DNA from: Azospirillum sp.
GTDB taxonomy: Bacteria; Pseudomonadota; Alphaproteobacteria; Azospirillales; Azospirillaceae
Assembly (NCBI GenBank): GCA_027483805.1
Contig: JAIXTS010000095.1
Span: 1 to 36,349, forward strand
Direction: 5' to 3'
DNA: 36,349 bases
This document shows, piece after piece, positions 21,288 to 30,427 of this stretch. Each line of letters opens with the position of its first letter. Positions within the stretch are counted from its first letter, which is position 1. Made by a program: the position numbers and the translations under genes. A model generated the notes under the pieces. The model worked only from the letters and a program-made list of their open reading frames with translations. It did not search any database and was not told where the DNA came from.

Positions 21288-22694
21288 ATGACCAGCCTCT
21301 TCGGCGTTCTCAATCACTCCAGTAACGGCCTGCGCCTGATCCAGGGGCAGTTGGGACTGGTTGCTGAGAACGTGGCCCGCGCGGAGGATCCCAACCGTTC
21401 CCGGCATACGCTGGAACAGACGGTCGACAATCAGGGCAATGCCACCATCGCGCAGTACAAGCGCCAGGTGGATGTGGCTCTGCGCGTGCAGCTGGAACAG
21501 ACCATATCAGAGGAAGCCGGCGCCTCGACGCTTTCCTTGTACATGCAGCGGGCGACGGATCTGCTGGGCACGACCGGCGGCACGCCGCCATTGAGCGACG
21601 CGGTGGACAAGTTCCAGACGGCCTGGAAGGAACTGGCCGCGACGCCGGAAAGCACTGTGGCCAAGGGCCAGGTGATCGTCCATGGCGAGGACTTGGCCCG
21701 TGAAATACGGCGCCTGAATGACGGCGTCGGTGCCATCGAAGAGCAACTGGACAGCGATATCAGCAACTCTGTCCAGGAGTTGAACCAGGCCCTGTCAGAT
21801 ATTGACGGGTTGAACGCCGACATCATGTCGACGCGGGCCGGGGGCGATCCGACCATGAGTTTGGAAGATCGCCGGGACGAACTGGTCCGCAAGGTCGCGA
21901 GCATGATGAGTGTCCGCACCATTGAGCGGGCCGATGGCAAACTGTCGATCTTCACCACATCGGGCATGTCGCTGCTGGACTCGGCACCGGTCACGTTCAG
22001 CTATGAAAAGGGCCAGCTGCGCTCCTCGGCCTCCGACCGCGACCTGACCAACATGGTGCGCGACGGCAAGCTGGGCGCACTGCTGGAGTTGCGGGCAGAC
22101 GGATCCACCCAGGACCCGCCGCAGACCGCCTCCGCTCTGCCGGGCGCTGAAATCCTGCGCAAGCTGCGGTCGCAGGCCCAGGCGGTATCGGAAGCCTTTC
22201 TGGGCGCCACCAAGCCGGGTGAGCCGACCAGCTTTGCCGACGCCTATAACAATGCCAATCCCGTCGCAGAAGGCGAGCTGCCCAATCGCTTTTTCATCGG
22301 TACCGGCGCCGCCAATATCGAACTCAATCCCGGTCTCCTGTCGGGTGATCTTGCGGTGAAGACCAGTGCTGCCCAAGGCGTTTCCGCCGCCATGGAGGCC
22401 ACGGGCCGGTCGTTGAATGCCGATGGCTTGCGCGCGTCCGGTGTCTCCTACTCCTCCATGGTCAGCACGATCATTGGTCAGTGGAGCACAAATTCGAAGG
22501 TGGCCAGCGAGCAGGCCACTATCGCCACCGACTTCAAGAGCGAACTGGACACACGATACAAGAACAATGTTGGCGTCAACATGGATGAAGAAATCGCCAT
22601 GTTGCAGGTGCTTCAGCGCAACTATTCCGCCGCCGCCCGCGTGATGCAGACGGTCAACAACATGTTGGATGCCATTGAGGGGATCGTCAGATGA
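21288..22694 (+). CDS. flgK: flagellar hook-associated protein 1
   Basis: About 468 residues from ATG 21288 (AAGGGA upstream); the ORF-track start is 24 bases earlier. FlgK is the hook-filament junction protein. N-terminal D0/D1: SLFGVLNHSSNGLRLIQGQL and GLVAENVARAED. An α-helical middle (LNDGVGAIEEQLDSDISNSV) and the C-terminal D0 motif NVGVNMDEEIAMLQVLQRNY, with AARVMQTVNNMLDAI, complete the protein. Length and order are normal for alphaproteobacteria. Read from a σ54-type promoter, it overlaps flgL by 4 bp (ATGA), so the two are translationally coupled. Confidence 0.95.
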   Translation: MTSLFGVLNHSSNGLRLIQGQLGLVAENVARAEDPNRSRHTLEQTVDNQGNATIAQYKRQVDVALRVQLEQTISEEAGASTLSLYMQRATDLLGTTGGTPPLSDAVDKFQTAWKELAATPESTVAKGQVIVHGEDLAREIRRLNDGVGAIEEQLDSDISNSVQELNQALSDIDGLNADIMSTRAGGDPTMSLEDRRDELVRKVASMMSVRTIERADGKLSIFTTSGMSLLDSAPVTFSYEKGQLRSSASDRDLTNMVRDGKLGALLELRADGSTQDPPQTASALPGAEILRKLRSQAQAVSEAFLGATKPGEPTSFADAYNNANPVAEGELPNRFFIGTGAANIELNPGLLSGDLAVKTSAAQGVSAAMEATGRSLNADGLRASGVSYSSMVSTIIGQWSTNSKVASEQATIATDFKSELDTRYKNNVGVNMDEEIAMLQVLQRNYSAAARVMQTVNNMLDAIEGIVR

Positions 22695-24757
22695 CCCGCA
22701 TCAGCGCCTATGGCAGCTACATCAACACCATCCGCACCCTTACCGGCGGGCAAAGCGCCATCGACGACTTGTCGGCGCAGCTCAATACCGGAAAGAAATC
22801 GACGGACGTCTCCTTCTACGGCACGCAGTCGCAGCGGCTGCTGGACCTCAAGTCGGAACTGGTGCGGCGGCAAAGCTACTCGCAGACCATCGACCAGACG
22901 ATGACGCGGGTGAAGTCCTACGACAAGCTGATGGAACGGATGGCCGATATGGCCACTGAACTGTCCAGTACGACGCGCCTGCCGCAAGGTCCCGGCGCGC
23001 CGCGGGTCAGCAGTGTCGTCAACCAGTCCAGCGGCGCCATGAAGGTGGCCGTCGATCTGACCAACAGCAGCTTCAAGGCCGAAGCCACCTACACCGTCAC
23101 CTCCACACCCAGCCGCAGCGGCCCGCCGGGCAGCTTCGACGTGACCGTCACCGACGGGCTGGGCGGGCGTGCCACCAACACCATCAACCTGAAACAGGTG
23201 CCGCCGCAGGTGGATGCCGACCGCTTCACAATCAGCGGCGGCCCCGGTGACGGTGCCGTGATCAAGCTGAATGTCGAAAGCCTGGAAGGCACCGGCATGT
23301 CCAGCTTCGATGTCACCTGGCCGGAACTCGCCTCCACCCGGGAGGTGATCCGCGGCATGACGGTGGAACTGGAATCCCTGCTGAATGAGCGGGTCGGCGA
23401 CCGCTACCTTTTCGCCGGCTCCCGCTATAACACCAAGCCGGTGGACGATATCGTCGCCGCCAAGCAGATCACCCGGACCACGATCATCGGGGAACGCGGC
23501 AATGCCGGCGAAACCTATGAGATGGTGCTGAACGGCAAGCGCTTCACCTATACGACCACGGGCGATGAACAGTCGCTGGATGAGGTGCTTACCAACAGCA
23601 ACCGCACCGGCCTGGTTGATCAGATCAGGGCGTTCAGCGATCCGCCGTTCAACGTCACGCTGTCCGTTTCCAATGGGATCGTCACGGCCATCGGCAATGA
23701 TGTGAAGGAAAAATTCACCCTCACCAGCAAGGTCTATGAAAGCGGCACGCACGCCAACACGGTCCTCGCGGCCGAGAACGCCATCGATGCCGGCAACGCG
23801 CCCTACACGGTGCAGGAAGCGACGGAAACCCAGCCTCAGATCGACAATGTGAAGCTGCATGGCGCTGAAGCCGACATTGGTGACGTGTTCAACATGTCCG
23901 TCGGCGCCCGCACCATCGTGCAGAACGACAATGCGCCGCCGCAGGTCATCATTACCCCGCCGACCGAATACAGCTATGTGGTCGGCCCGAAGGATTTTGA
24001 TGAGCTGAAGGAGTATAACGCCACGCAGCCGGCCAATGCCCAGCTGTCCATGTCGGGTTGGGTGGCGCAGAAACTGTCTGCGCAGATCAATGCCGACAGC
24101 ACGTCCGCGGTGACCGCCAGCGTGGATCCTAACGATCAAACCAATATTGTCCTGACCGCCAAGAGCAATAATGGCCAGTTCCAGACCAAAGCGGACATCA
24201 ACAATTCCGGGAATCAGACAAAGCTGATCACCAAGGAAATCCCGCCGCTGGCCGAACAGGACACGTTCGAAGGTATCGTCGACCCGCCAGGCCTGCCCTT
24301 CTATGACACCCAGTATCAGACGAACCGGGATGTTTCGGCGGCCTATGACACCGCGAAGCTGCAGGTCGACGACAATCTGACGGTCAAATACGGGGTCAGC
24401 AGCAATGACCCTGCCATCCAGAAGCTTGTCAGCGGCCTGCGTCGCCTGACCGCCGCGATTTCGCGTCCGGGCGATTATTCGAAGCTGATGGAGGAAGGGC
24501 GCAACCTGCTGACCGATGCACAAAATCAGCTGCGTGGTGTCCATGCCCGCGTCGTGAACGCCGCAGCCACCATGGACAATGCCCAGGGCCGCCACCAGGA
24601 GGGCGTCGCCAAGGCCCAGAACGAACTCGCCGGTATTGAGGGTGTCGACCAGAACGAGGTCGCCGTCCGCTTGCAGGCGGCGATGTCCACCCAGCAGGCC
24701 AGCTACACCATCGCCGGCAAGATGCAGTCCCTGTCCCTGATCAACTTCCTTGCCTGA
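22691..24757 (+). CDS. flgL: flagellar hook-associated protein 3, greatly enlarged
   Basis: 688 residues, against roughly 300-400 for most FlgL. The N-terminus (MTRISAYGSYINTIRTLTGG, DLSAQLNTGKKSTDVSFYG) and the C-terminal D0 (QNEVAVRLQAAMSTQQASYT) are flagellin-like. Between lies a long β-rich insert with two stretches, from about residues 274 and 394, that look like the repeat module of FlgE downstream: GETYEMVLNGKRFTYTTTGD, then IRAFSDPPFNVTLSVSN, and ADIGDVFNMSV followed by QKLSAQINADSTSAVTASVD. Starts inside flgK by the 4-bp ATGA overlap. Function as junction protein is inferred from the termini and location. Confidence 0.88.
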   Translation: MTRISAYGSYINTIRTLTGGQSAIDDLSAQLNTGKKSTDVSFYGTQSQRLLDLKSELVRRQSYSQTIDQTMTRVKSYDKLMERMADMATELSSTTRLPQGPGAPRVSSVVNQSSGAMKVAVDLTNSSFKAEATYTVTSTPSRSGPPGSFDVTVTDGLGGRATNTINLKQVPPQVDADRFTISGGPGDGAVIKLNVESLEGTGMSSFDVTWPELASTREVIRGMTVELESLLNERVGDRYLFAGSRYNTKPVDDIVAAKQITRTTIIGERGNAGETYEMVLNGKRFTYTTTGDEQSLDEVLTNSNRTGLVDQIRAFSDPPFNVTLSVSNGIVTAIGNDVKEKFTLTSKVYESGTHANTVLAAENAIDAGNAPYTVQEATETQPQIDNVKLHGAEADIGDVFNMSVGARTIVQNDNAPPQVIITPPTEYSYVVGPKDFDELKEYNATQPANAQLSMSGWVAQKLSAQINADSTSAVTASVDPNDQTNIVLTAKSNNGQFQTKADINNSGNQTKLITKEIPPLAEQDTFEGIVDPPGLPFYDTQYQTNRDVSAAYDTAKLQVDDNLTVKYGVSSNDPAIQKLVSGLRRLTAAISRPGDYSKLMEEGRNLLTDAQNQLRGVHARVVNAAATMDNAQGRHQEGVAKAQNELAGIEGVDQNEVAVRLQAAMSTQQASYTIAGKMQSLSLINFLA

Positions 24758-24789
24758 ACCAACAACATTCCCACCGAAGGAGAACCGAA

Positions 24790-25074
24790 ATGAACGCCTT
24801 TTCCCCTCATGGTTTTGCCGCCGCTCCGGCCCCGACCAGCGCTTCCAGCAGCGACGAGGCCATCCGAACCCGTCTGTTCGACCAGTTCAATGCCTTTTGG
24901 GTGAATGCCGCCCGCGAAGGGGTGCCCTATGACATGATCGGCACCATGTCGGTGACAGCCGCCATCTATGGGCTGCTGGCCAAGCATGGCGTTGGCACGA
25001 CGGCGGAGTTCCTGGAGGGCATGGCCAACGATGTGCGTACCGGCGTGTTCGCTGTACCGCCGCGGCCCAACTGA
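24790..25074 (+). CDS. small protein of the flagellar block
   Basis: 94 residues, GAAGGAGAACCG ribosome binding site, 32 bp after flgL, so probably the third gene of the flgK-flgL operon. A disordered Ala/Ser/Pro-rich start (SPHGFAAAPAPTSASSSDEA) is followed by a helical core (RLFDQFNAFWVNAAREGVPY, MSVTAAIYGLLAKHG). There is no signal peptide and no motif I recognise. A strong terminator follows. Perhaps a chaperone or regulator of the hook-associated proteins; this is only inferred from location. Confidence 0.75.
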   Translation: MNAFSPHGFAAAPAPTSASSSDEAIRTRLFDQFNAFWVNAAREGVPYDMIGTMSVTAAIYGLLAKHGVGTTAEFLEGMANDVRTGVFAVPPRPN

Positions 25075-25105
25075 CCTTTTGTCCTGTATCGCCCGCGTTC
25101 GCGCA

Positions 25106-25144
25106 AAAGGGGCCGGACCACCCGCCTGGTGGTTCGGCCCCTTT
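25106..25144 (+). terminator. Rho-independent terminator after flgK-flgL operon
   Basis: AAAGGGGCCGGACCACC and GGTGGTTCGGCCCCTTT form a 17-bp stem with one G-U wobble and a 5-nt loop. The T-run is short, but the stem is long and G/C-rich. Its symmetry may let it work both ways. Confidence 0.8.
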
Positions 25145-25290
25145 CCTGTTCATCCCGGCAAAAGACACCGGGAGCCCCCGGCAAATTCCGCCCAGTGTCC
25201 GGAATGCCGGGAAGGCGGGGCAGGGAATGCCGGGTTTGCCAAGGTCTGTATTTTGAATGAAATCATATGGTTATGGCGGACCGGATCAGT

Positions 25291-25306
25291 TGGCATCGAA
25301 CTTGCT
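25291..25306 (+). promoter_or_regulatory. σ54-type promoter of flgE
   Basis: TGGCATCGAACTTGCT keeps GG-N10-GC of a -24/-12 element. It lies about 43 bp upstream of the flgE ATG and matches the promoter seen before flgK. Confidence 0.78.
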
Positions 25307-25348
25307 CAATAGGCTGCGACACGCCATCATCCCAACGGGAGCCCTTCC

Positions 25349-28300
25349 ATGAGCATCTTCGGATCCTTGACCACCGGCATCTCCGGCCTTCAGGCCCAGG
25401 CCGCCGCACTGGGTCATATTTCGGACAATATCGCCAACGCCCGCACCACCGGTTACAAGCGCGTCGACACCGCCTTTACCAATCTGGTGCTGCAGTCCAA
25501 CTCCCGGGTCCATAATCCCGGTGGCGTGGTGGCCCGTCCCAGCTATGCCAACAGCGTGGCCGGCAACATCGAAACGGTGGACCGTACGACCAACCTCGCC
25601 ATCCGCGGCCAGGGCTTCTTCAATGTCAGCCGTCTGACGGAAGTAAATGGCGTTTCGATCCCGACCGGAGAGCGCTATTATACACGTGACGGTTCGTTCG
25701 AACTGAATGATGAGCGCATCCTGGTCAACCGGTCTGGCTTCGCCCTGAACGGCTATATCTACAGCGAAGCCACGAATTCCTTCTCGACCTCGGCGACGCC
25801 GATCCAGGTCACGGCCGATATTGACAGCCCCGTCTCCACCAAGACGATCGAGCTGCGCGCCAACCTGCCGACCAACCCGACGCCGGGTCAGCCGATCCAG
25901 CCGACCACCATTCCGATCTATGACGCCGCCGGTACCCGCCGTGACATCACGCTGGGCTGGCGCCCGGGTCAGACGGATGGCGCCTGGCGCCTGTCCGTCG
26001 ACACGCCGGGCGCGCTGGGCAGCCTGCCCCTGTCGGGCAATCTGGATGGTTTCCCGGTGTCGGCCCAGTCCACCTCCCTGACCCAGGGTGTGACGCCACG
26101 CAAGCAGATTGAAGAAGTGCAGTTCACCTCGCCCAATGGCGATGGCGCCTTCAAGATCGGCGATACCTACCGTGTCACGGTGAATGGTGTCGAATTCACC
26201 GAAAGCGTCAGCCCGACCAACGCGTCGCAGCTGTCCAACCTGAGCGGTGTCGCACAGTCGCTGGCCGACAAGATCAATGGCGCCGTGCCGCCGGTCGGCG
26301 TGACGGCCACCGTGTCCAACGGCCGCCTGCGCATTGCCTCGACCACGGCCGGCAACGATTTCACCCTGACCACGGGTGTCAACAATGCCACCCCGACCAT
26401 CAACACTGCCAACACGCCGGTCACCACGGCCGCGACGTCCAGTCAGCAGCAGCAGTCGGTCATCACCTTTGCCGGCAGTTCGGTCGATATCGGCGACAGC
26501 TTCACGCTGAATGTTGATAACAACTCAACCCAGACCTATACGGTCAAAGTCACGGCGGCTAACATTGGCCAGCTGAAGGATCTGAACGGTGTCGTGACGG
26601 CGCTGGCGGCGCAGGTTAACGCCAACTCCTCCACGGAAAAAGTCATCGCATCGGTAACGGGCAATACCCTGACCCTGCGTGGCACCACCGTGGGCGACAG
26701 CTTCAGTGTGGGCGAACAGTCCGGCACGACGACGACGGTCGCATCGAGCTCCGCGGCGCAGGTGACGGAACTGGCCTATCCCAACCGTGACATCGGCAGC
26801 GACGAAAACGCTATGTCGGTGACGATCAATGGGACCATCATCACCCACACGCCAACGGCCGGTAATGACATGGCCACCGAGTTGGCCGATTTTGTCGCCG
26901 AAATCAACGGGCAGGCATTGGGTGTCACGGCCAGTGTGTCCGGTACCAAGTTGGTCCTGACGGCGGATGCCAACAACACCGCCTTCACCATCAGCGGTCG
27001 TGACCGCTTCATGCAGGCAAATGTCACGAACGCTCCGCCGGCGGACAACACGACCTTCGTCAGCGCGGTCCAGGGCAATATCTCGGGTTCGCGTCAGACG
27101 CAGCGCATCTCCATCACCGGTGTGCCCGGCGATGTCGGCGCCACCTATTCGGTAACGCTGCGCAGCCCGACCACCACGCAGGTCGATCCGATCGCCCTGG
27201 AGGGAACCACGACGACCCAGGCCTCCACCACAGCATCCCAGGTCACCGAGGTGTCCTATCCCAGCACGGCGCCGAAGGTGGGTGATGTTTACAGCGTCAC
27301 GATCAATGGCACGGCCTACAGCTATGGCCCGCTGACCCAGGCCGATCTGGATGGTCTGCCGACCCAGCCGCCGACGCAGTCGGACGCCCTGACCAACCTG
27401 TTCCTGCCGGAGATTACCAGTGCCGACGTGACGGCGACGGTCAGCGGCACCAAGCTGGTGCTGACAGGTGCCGCCGCCGGGACAGCCTTCCGGGTGACCG
27501 GAACGGATGATCGCGCCACCGACCCCTCATCCTCGTTCTTTGACTTCTCGTCCAGCACGGCCGCCCCCGTGGTCGGCAACCGCTATGCCGTGACCATGAA
27601 CGGCACCACTTATTCCGTTCAGATCACCGAGCAGAATATCGGTGATTTTCCGACCGCAGCCAGTGTGCTGGACAACATCATCACCAAAATCGGCAATGAT
27701 TTCGGGGCGCCGTTCACGGCCTCCGCTGTCAAGAATAATGGTGTCACCACGGGTGTGCTGCTGACGGCCAAGGATGCCAGCATCACGCTGAACGGCACCC
27801 AGGAAGTGGCGCCCAACTTCAACCGCACGATCACCTACACCACGACCGGCAACGAAGTGTCGCTGGACGAGATCGCGGCCAACCTGGCGCTGAAGGTGAA
27901 CCAGGAAAGCGGCATCCCGGTGCAGGCCACGTCGGTTGGTGGCGTCATCACCATGACCAGCAACCAGGATGGCATTGCGTTCCTGGGTGAACCCAGCTCC
28001 AACATCGGCACGACGCCGCCCCATATCACGCTGAATTTCGGCGGCACTCTGCCGAATGGCGAAGAGGCGAAGGCCGGCACCCTGTCCAGCCTGTCCTCGG
28101 CCAATATCGGCACGGGCAATGCCACGGTCAGCGCCGTGACGGAAGGTGGGCAGCCGGCACAGGTGTCCTTCACCGTCGACTATGGCAATGGGCCGCAGCG
28201 CATCACCTTGGATCTGGGTACCTTTGGCGAGGCCACCGGTCTTACGCAGTATGAAGGCAGCTCCATCAACGTCACGTCCCTGCTTCAGGATGGCAGTGCC

Positions 28301-28660
28301 CAGGGCACGTTCCGTGATGTGGAAATCCGTGAGAATGGTGATGTCGTGGCCAACTACGACAATGGCCGCAAACGCGTGATCGCCCAGGTACCGCTGGTGC
28401 TGTTCAACAACGCAAACGCCCTGTCCCGTGAAACGGGCGGCACCTTCACCGAAACGGCGGATAGCGGACGCGCCCGCTTCACCTCCACGGGTGTGAATGG
28501 TGCGGGCGTGATCGCGGCCAGCTCGATCGAAGGATCGAACGTCGATATCGCGCAGGAATTCACCAAGCTGATCGTGGCGCAGCGGTCCTATACGGCCAAC
28601 ACCCGCGTGATCACCACCACCGACGAAATGTTGACGGAGACGATCAACCTGAAGCGGTAA
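25349..28660 (+). CDS. flgE: flagellar hook protein, enlarged by repeats
   Basis: 1103 residues, more than twice the usual 400-450. D0/D1 N-terminus: MSIFGSLTTGISGLQAQAAA, ISDNIANARTTGYKRVD, and TTNLAIRGQGFFNVSR. The C-terminus is typical (EGSNVDIAQEFTKLIVAQRS, YTANTRVITTTDEMLTE). Between about residues 250 and 850 there are at least five copies of a β-rich module of about 100 residues, GD-x-Y-x-V-T-(V/I)-NG followed by an aligned helical segment and a V-T-A-(S/T)-V-(S/x)-G-x-L-x-L-(T/x) end. Examples start near residues 254, 370, 472, 632 and 730, and a shorter one near 827. Own σ54-type promoter and GGGAG ribosome binding site. Confidence 0.93.
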   Translation: MSIFGSLTTGISGLQAQAAALGHISDNIANARTTGYKRVDTAFTNLVLQSNSRVHNPGGVVARPSYANSVAGNIETVDRTTNLAIRGQGFFNVSRLTEVNGVSIPTGERYYTRDGSFELNDERILVNRSGFALNGYIYSEATNSFSTSATPIQVTADIDSPVSTKTIELRANLPTNPTPGQPIQPTTIPIYDAAGTRRDITLGWRPGQTDGAWRLSVDTPGALGSLPLSGNLDGFPVSAQSTSLTQGVTPRKQIEEVQFTSPNGDGAFKIGDTYRVTVNGVEFTESVSPTNASQLSNLSGVAQSLADKINGAVPPVGVTATVSNGRLRIASTTAGNDFTLTTGVNNATPTINTANTPVTTAATSSQQQQSVITFAGSSVDIGDSFTLNVDNNSTQTYTVKVTAANIGQLKDLNGVVTALAAQVNANSSTEKVIASVTGNTLTLRGTTVGDSFSVGEQSGTTTTVASSSAAQVTELAYPNRDIGSDENAMSVTINGTIITHTPTAGNDMATELADFVAEINGQALGVTASVSGTKLVLTADANNTAFTISGRDRFMQANVTNAPPADNTTFVSAVQGNISGSRQTQRISITGVPGDVGATYSVTLRSPTTTQVDPIALEGTTTTQASTTASQVTEVSYPSTAPKVGDVYSVTINGTAYSYGPLTQADLDGLPTQPPTQSDALTNLFLPEITSADVTATVSGTKLVLTGAAAGTAFRVTGTDDRATDPSSSFFDFSSSTAAPVVGNRYAVTMNGTTYSVQITEQNIGDFPTAASVLDNIITKIGNDFGAPFTASAVKNNGVTTGVLLTAKDASITLNGTQEVAPNFNRTITYTTTGNEVSLDEIAANLALKVNQESGIPVQATSVGGVITMTSNQDGIAFLGEPSSNIGTTPPHITLNFGGTLPNGEEAKAGTLSSLSSANIGTGNATVSAVTEGGQPAQVSFTVDYGNGPQRITLDLGTFGEATGLTQYEGSSINVTSLLQDGSAQGTFRDVEIRENGDVVANYDNGRKRVIAQVPLVLFNNANALSRETGGTFTETADSGRARFTSTGVNGAGVIAASSIEGSNVDIAQEFTKLIVAQRSYTANTRVITTTDEMLTETINLKR

Positions 28661-28812
28661 CCTGACGGGCGGCAGCGGCCCCTTACCCCAAGCTGCATGG
28701 CGTGTCGATCCCGGCCCCCCTCCCGTGGGGCCGGGATTTCGCATTTTGGGGTTTGGCGCCGCCGTCAGGGGCGATACTATCCCTTGGCCAATCTCCAAGC
28801 TGTTACGAACCG

Positions 28813-29418
28813 ATGCTCGCCCTGTCCGGCATTTCTTCAGCCCTGTTCACACCGCCTGGCGGCGGTGCCAGGATGGCGCGTGGAAATGCTGCGGCGGACA
28901 GCGCCTCCGCCCCCCCCGGATCCCCGGCCGCTGAAAAGAACTTGAGCAGCGAGCAGCAGGCGCAGCTGCGGGAGCTGAAGCAAACCGACGCTGAGGTGCG
29001 TACCCACGAGCAGGCGCACAAGACGGTCGGCGGGCCCTATGCGGGCGCTATTCAGCTTGAATACACAACGGGTCCGGATGGCAGGCGTTATGCCACAGCC
29101 GGTGAGGTCCCGATCGATGTCTCCGCGGTGCGTGGCAATCCGGAAGCCACAATCACCAAGATGGAGGTGGTCAAGCGCGCAGCGCTGGCACCGCAGGCGC
29201 CATCGCCCCAGGATCGGGCTGTCGCTGCCCAGGCTGATGCCACCAAGGCGCAGGCACAGACCGAGCTGCGTCAGTCGCGGAATGAAGACGATAAGGGCGG
29301 GGGCGGACAGGGCGAAGGGGGGGATGGCCTGGCCACAGCGGCCCGTCGGGCGACACAAAGTTATCAACGGGCTGCATCGACGATGCAACCGGCCTTCACC
29401 CTGGCAATTTCCGCGTGA
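28813..29418 (+). CDS. SprA-like putative zinc metalloprotease
   Basis: 201 residues from ATG 28813. The central [20 protein letters not shown] contains HExxH (HEQAH), and then come [20 protein letters not shown] and [17 protein letters not shown]. This arrangement (helical DxEVRxHExAH, then GPDGxxYAxxGEV-ID) fits the SprA-related putative metalloprotease family. The C-terminus is an Ala/Gln-rich helix ending near a Gly-rich region. No signal peptide is present. It lies between flgE and genes on the opposite strand; a role in flagellar assembly is inferred from location only. No clear ribosome binding site was found. Confidence 0.78.
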   Translation: MLALSGISSALFTPPGGGARMARGNAAADSASAPPGSPAAEKNLSSEQQAQLRELKQTDAEVRTHEQAHKTVGGPYAGAIQLEYTTGPDGRRYATAGEVPIDVSAVRGNPEATITKMEVVKRAALAPQAPSPQDRAVAAQADATKAQAQTELRQSRNEDDKGGGGQGEGGDGLATAARRATQSYQRAASTMQPAFTLAISA

Positions 29419-29428
29419 GCTCTGGGGA

Positions 29429-30247
29429 TCAGCCGAACAGGGCGTTATTCAGCTTTGCCGTACCGGACAGGCCGGTATCAAAGCTCTGCGCCGCGGTCAG
29501 CATGTTTTGCAGCTCCAGGGAAGCCGCCGACTGTTGCGGCATGCCGTCACCGGCCTTGGGCTGCTGCGCTACCGTGTCAAAATCCTTACGGTACACGCCC
29601 ATGGACAGCTGCAGGGCATAGTTCTTGGACGTCACCGTGTTGCCCTTGCTGTCCTTTGTCGGGCTGTTGCCATCGTTGGTGATCTTGAGATAATAGTCAC
29701 CGGAGGACAGCTTGAGCTCACCCTTCTGCAATTTTGTGTAATTGTCACTGGTGGAGCCAAGGCCCCCCTTGCTGTCGGCCACCACGGCGCCGAAGCGCGA
29801 CATGACCTGCACCCGCAGACCGGGATCACCCAGGACGCCGAGCTGCGCTTCGCCTGAATTCTGGACACGGAACTTGAAGACGTCGCCCTTATCGTCCTTC
29901 TTCAGGTTACTGTAGACATTGAGACGGGTGCTGTCCTTCACCAGCGTGCCGATGTCGGTCGCGGCGCCGTTCGTGGAATAGGGCGACTTGCGCACCTGCT
30001 TTTCGAAGGTCTCAACCTGAATCTTGGACTGGGCCTCTGCCTTTTTGTTCGCCTTGGCCGTGCTGGCGGCGAACTCAGCAAGTTGCTTTTCGATGTCCGA
30101 CAGTTTCTTGTTGGTATCAGAAATGGCGACATTGGCGGCGGCGGCACCGTTGGCGGTCGTGCTGTTGGACGAATTCACAGTCGTCCCAAGCAGCGAACCG
30201 CTGCTGGACGTCAGAACCGAACTCGATCCACCGACCGACGAGACCAT
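29429..30247 (-). CDS. hypothetical β-rich protein of the flagellar block
   Basis: 272 residues. A Ser/Thr/Asn-rich start (MVSSVGGSSSVLTSSSGSLL) looks secreted by a non-Sec route or disordered. A coiled-coil helix (DTNKKLSDIEKQLAEFAAST) is followed by a β-rich domain (GDVFKFRVQNSGEAQLGVLG, KLQKGELKLSSGDYYLKITN) that resembles a pre-peptidase C-type (PPC) jelly roll, and a C-terminal helical end (LELQNMLTAAQSFDTGLSGT). I do not assign a function. It is convergent with the SprA-like gene and upstream in the same direction as flaF, with a 180-bp gap to it. Confidence 0.72.
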   Translation of the reverse strand: MVSSVGGSSSVLTSSSGSLLGTTVNSSNSTTANGAAAANVAISDTNKKLSDIEKQLAEFAASTAKANKKAEAQSKIQVETFEKQVRKSPYSTNGAATDIGTLVKDSTRLNVYSNLKKDDKGDVFKFRVQNSGEAQLGVLGDPGLRVQVMSRFGAVVADSKGGLGSTSDNYTKLQKGELKLSSGDYYLKITNDGNSPTKDSKGNTVTSKNYALQLSMGVYRKDFDTVAQQPKAGDGMPQQSAASLELQNMLTAAQSFDTGLSGTAKLNNALFG

Positions 30248-30427
30248 GTCACGTCCCTTTCTGCTGGCACCTGGCGTACAGGTGCGGCCACCATGCCCCT
30301 TTCACACCCTCAATCTAACGGCTGTTTTGATAAAATGCAATGCATTCAGGGTGGTTTCCCCAGGGAATCCCCATGGGAAATCGGCCGGCAGCCATGCGGC
30401 AGACAAAAGGGAGCAGCGTATACCGGA

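Noticed and set aside
22622-24595. 657-aa minus-strand ORF
   Set aside because: Shadow antisense to flgL; composition typical of high-GC antisense frames.
28680-28695. CCCCTTACCCCAAGC, iteron-like
   Set aside because: Lacks the G-run half and has no spacing match.
27527-28798. 423-aa minus-strand ORF
   Set aside because: Antisense to flgE; no domain and frame composition typical of a shadow.
29581-29600. ATCCTTACGG inside the β-rich protein gene
   Set aside because: Only the GTAAGGA half is present; no C/G run.
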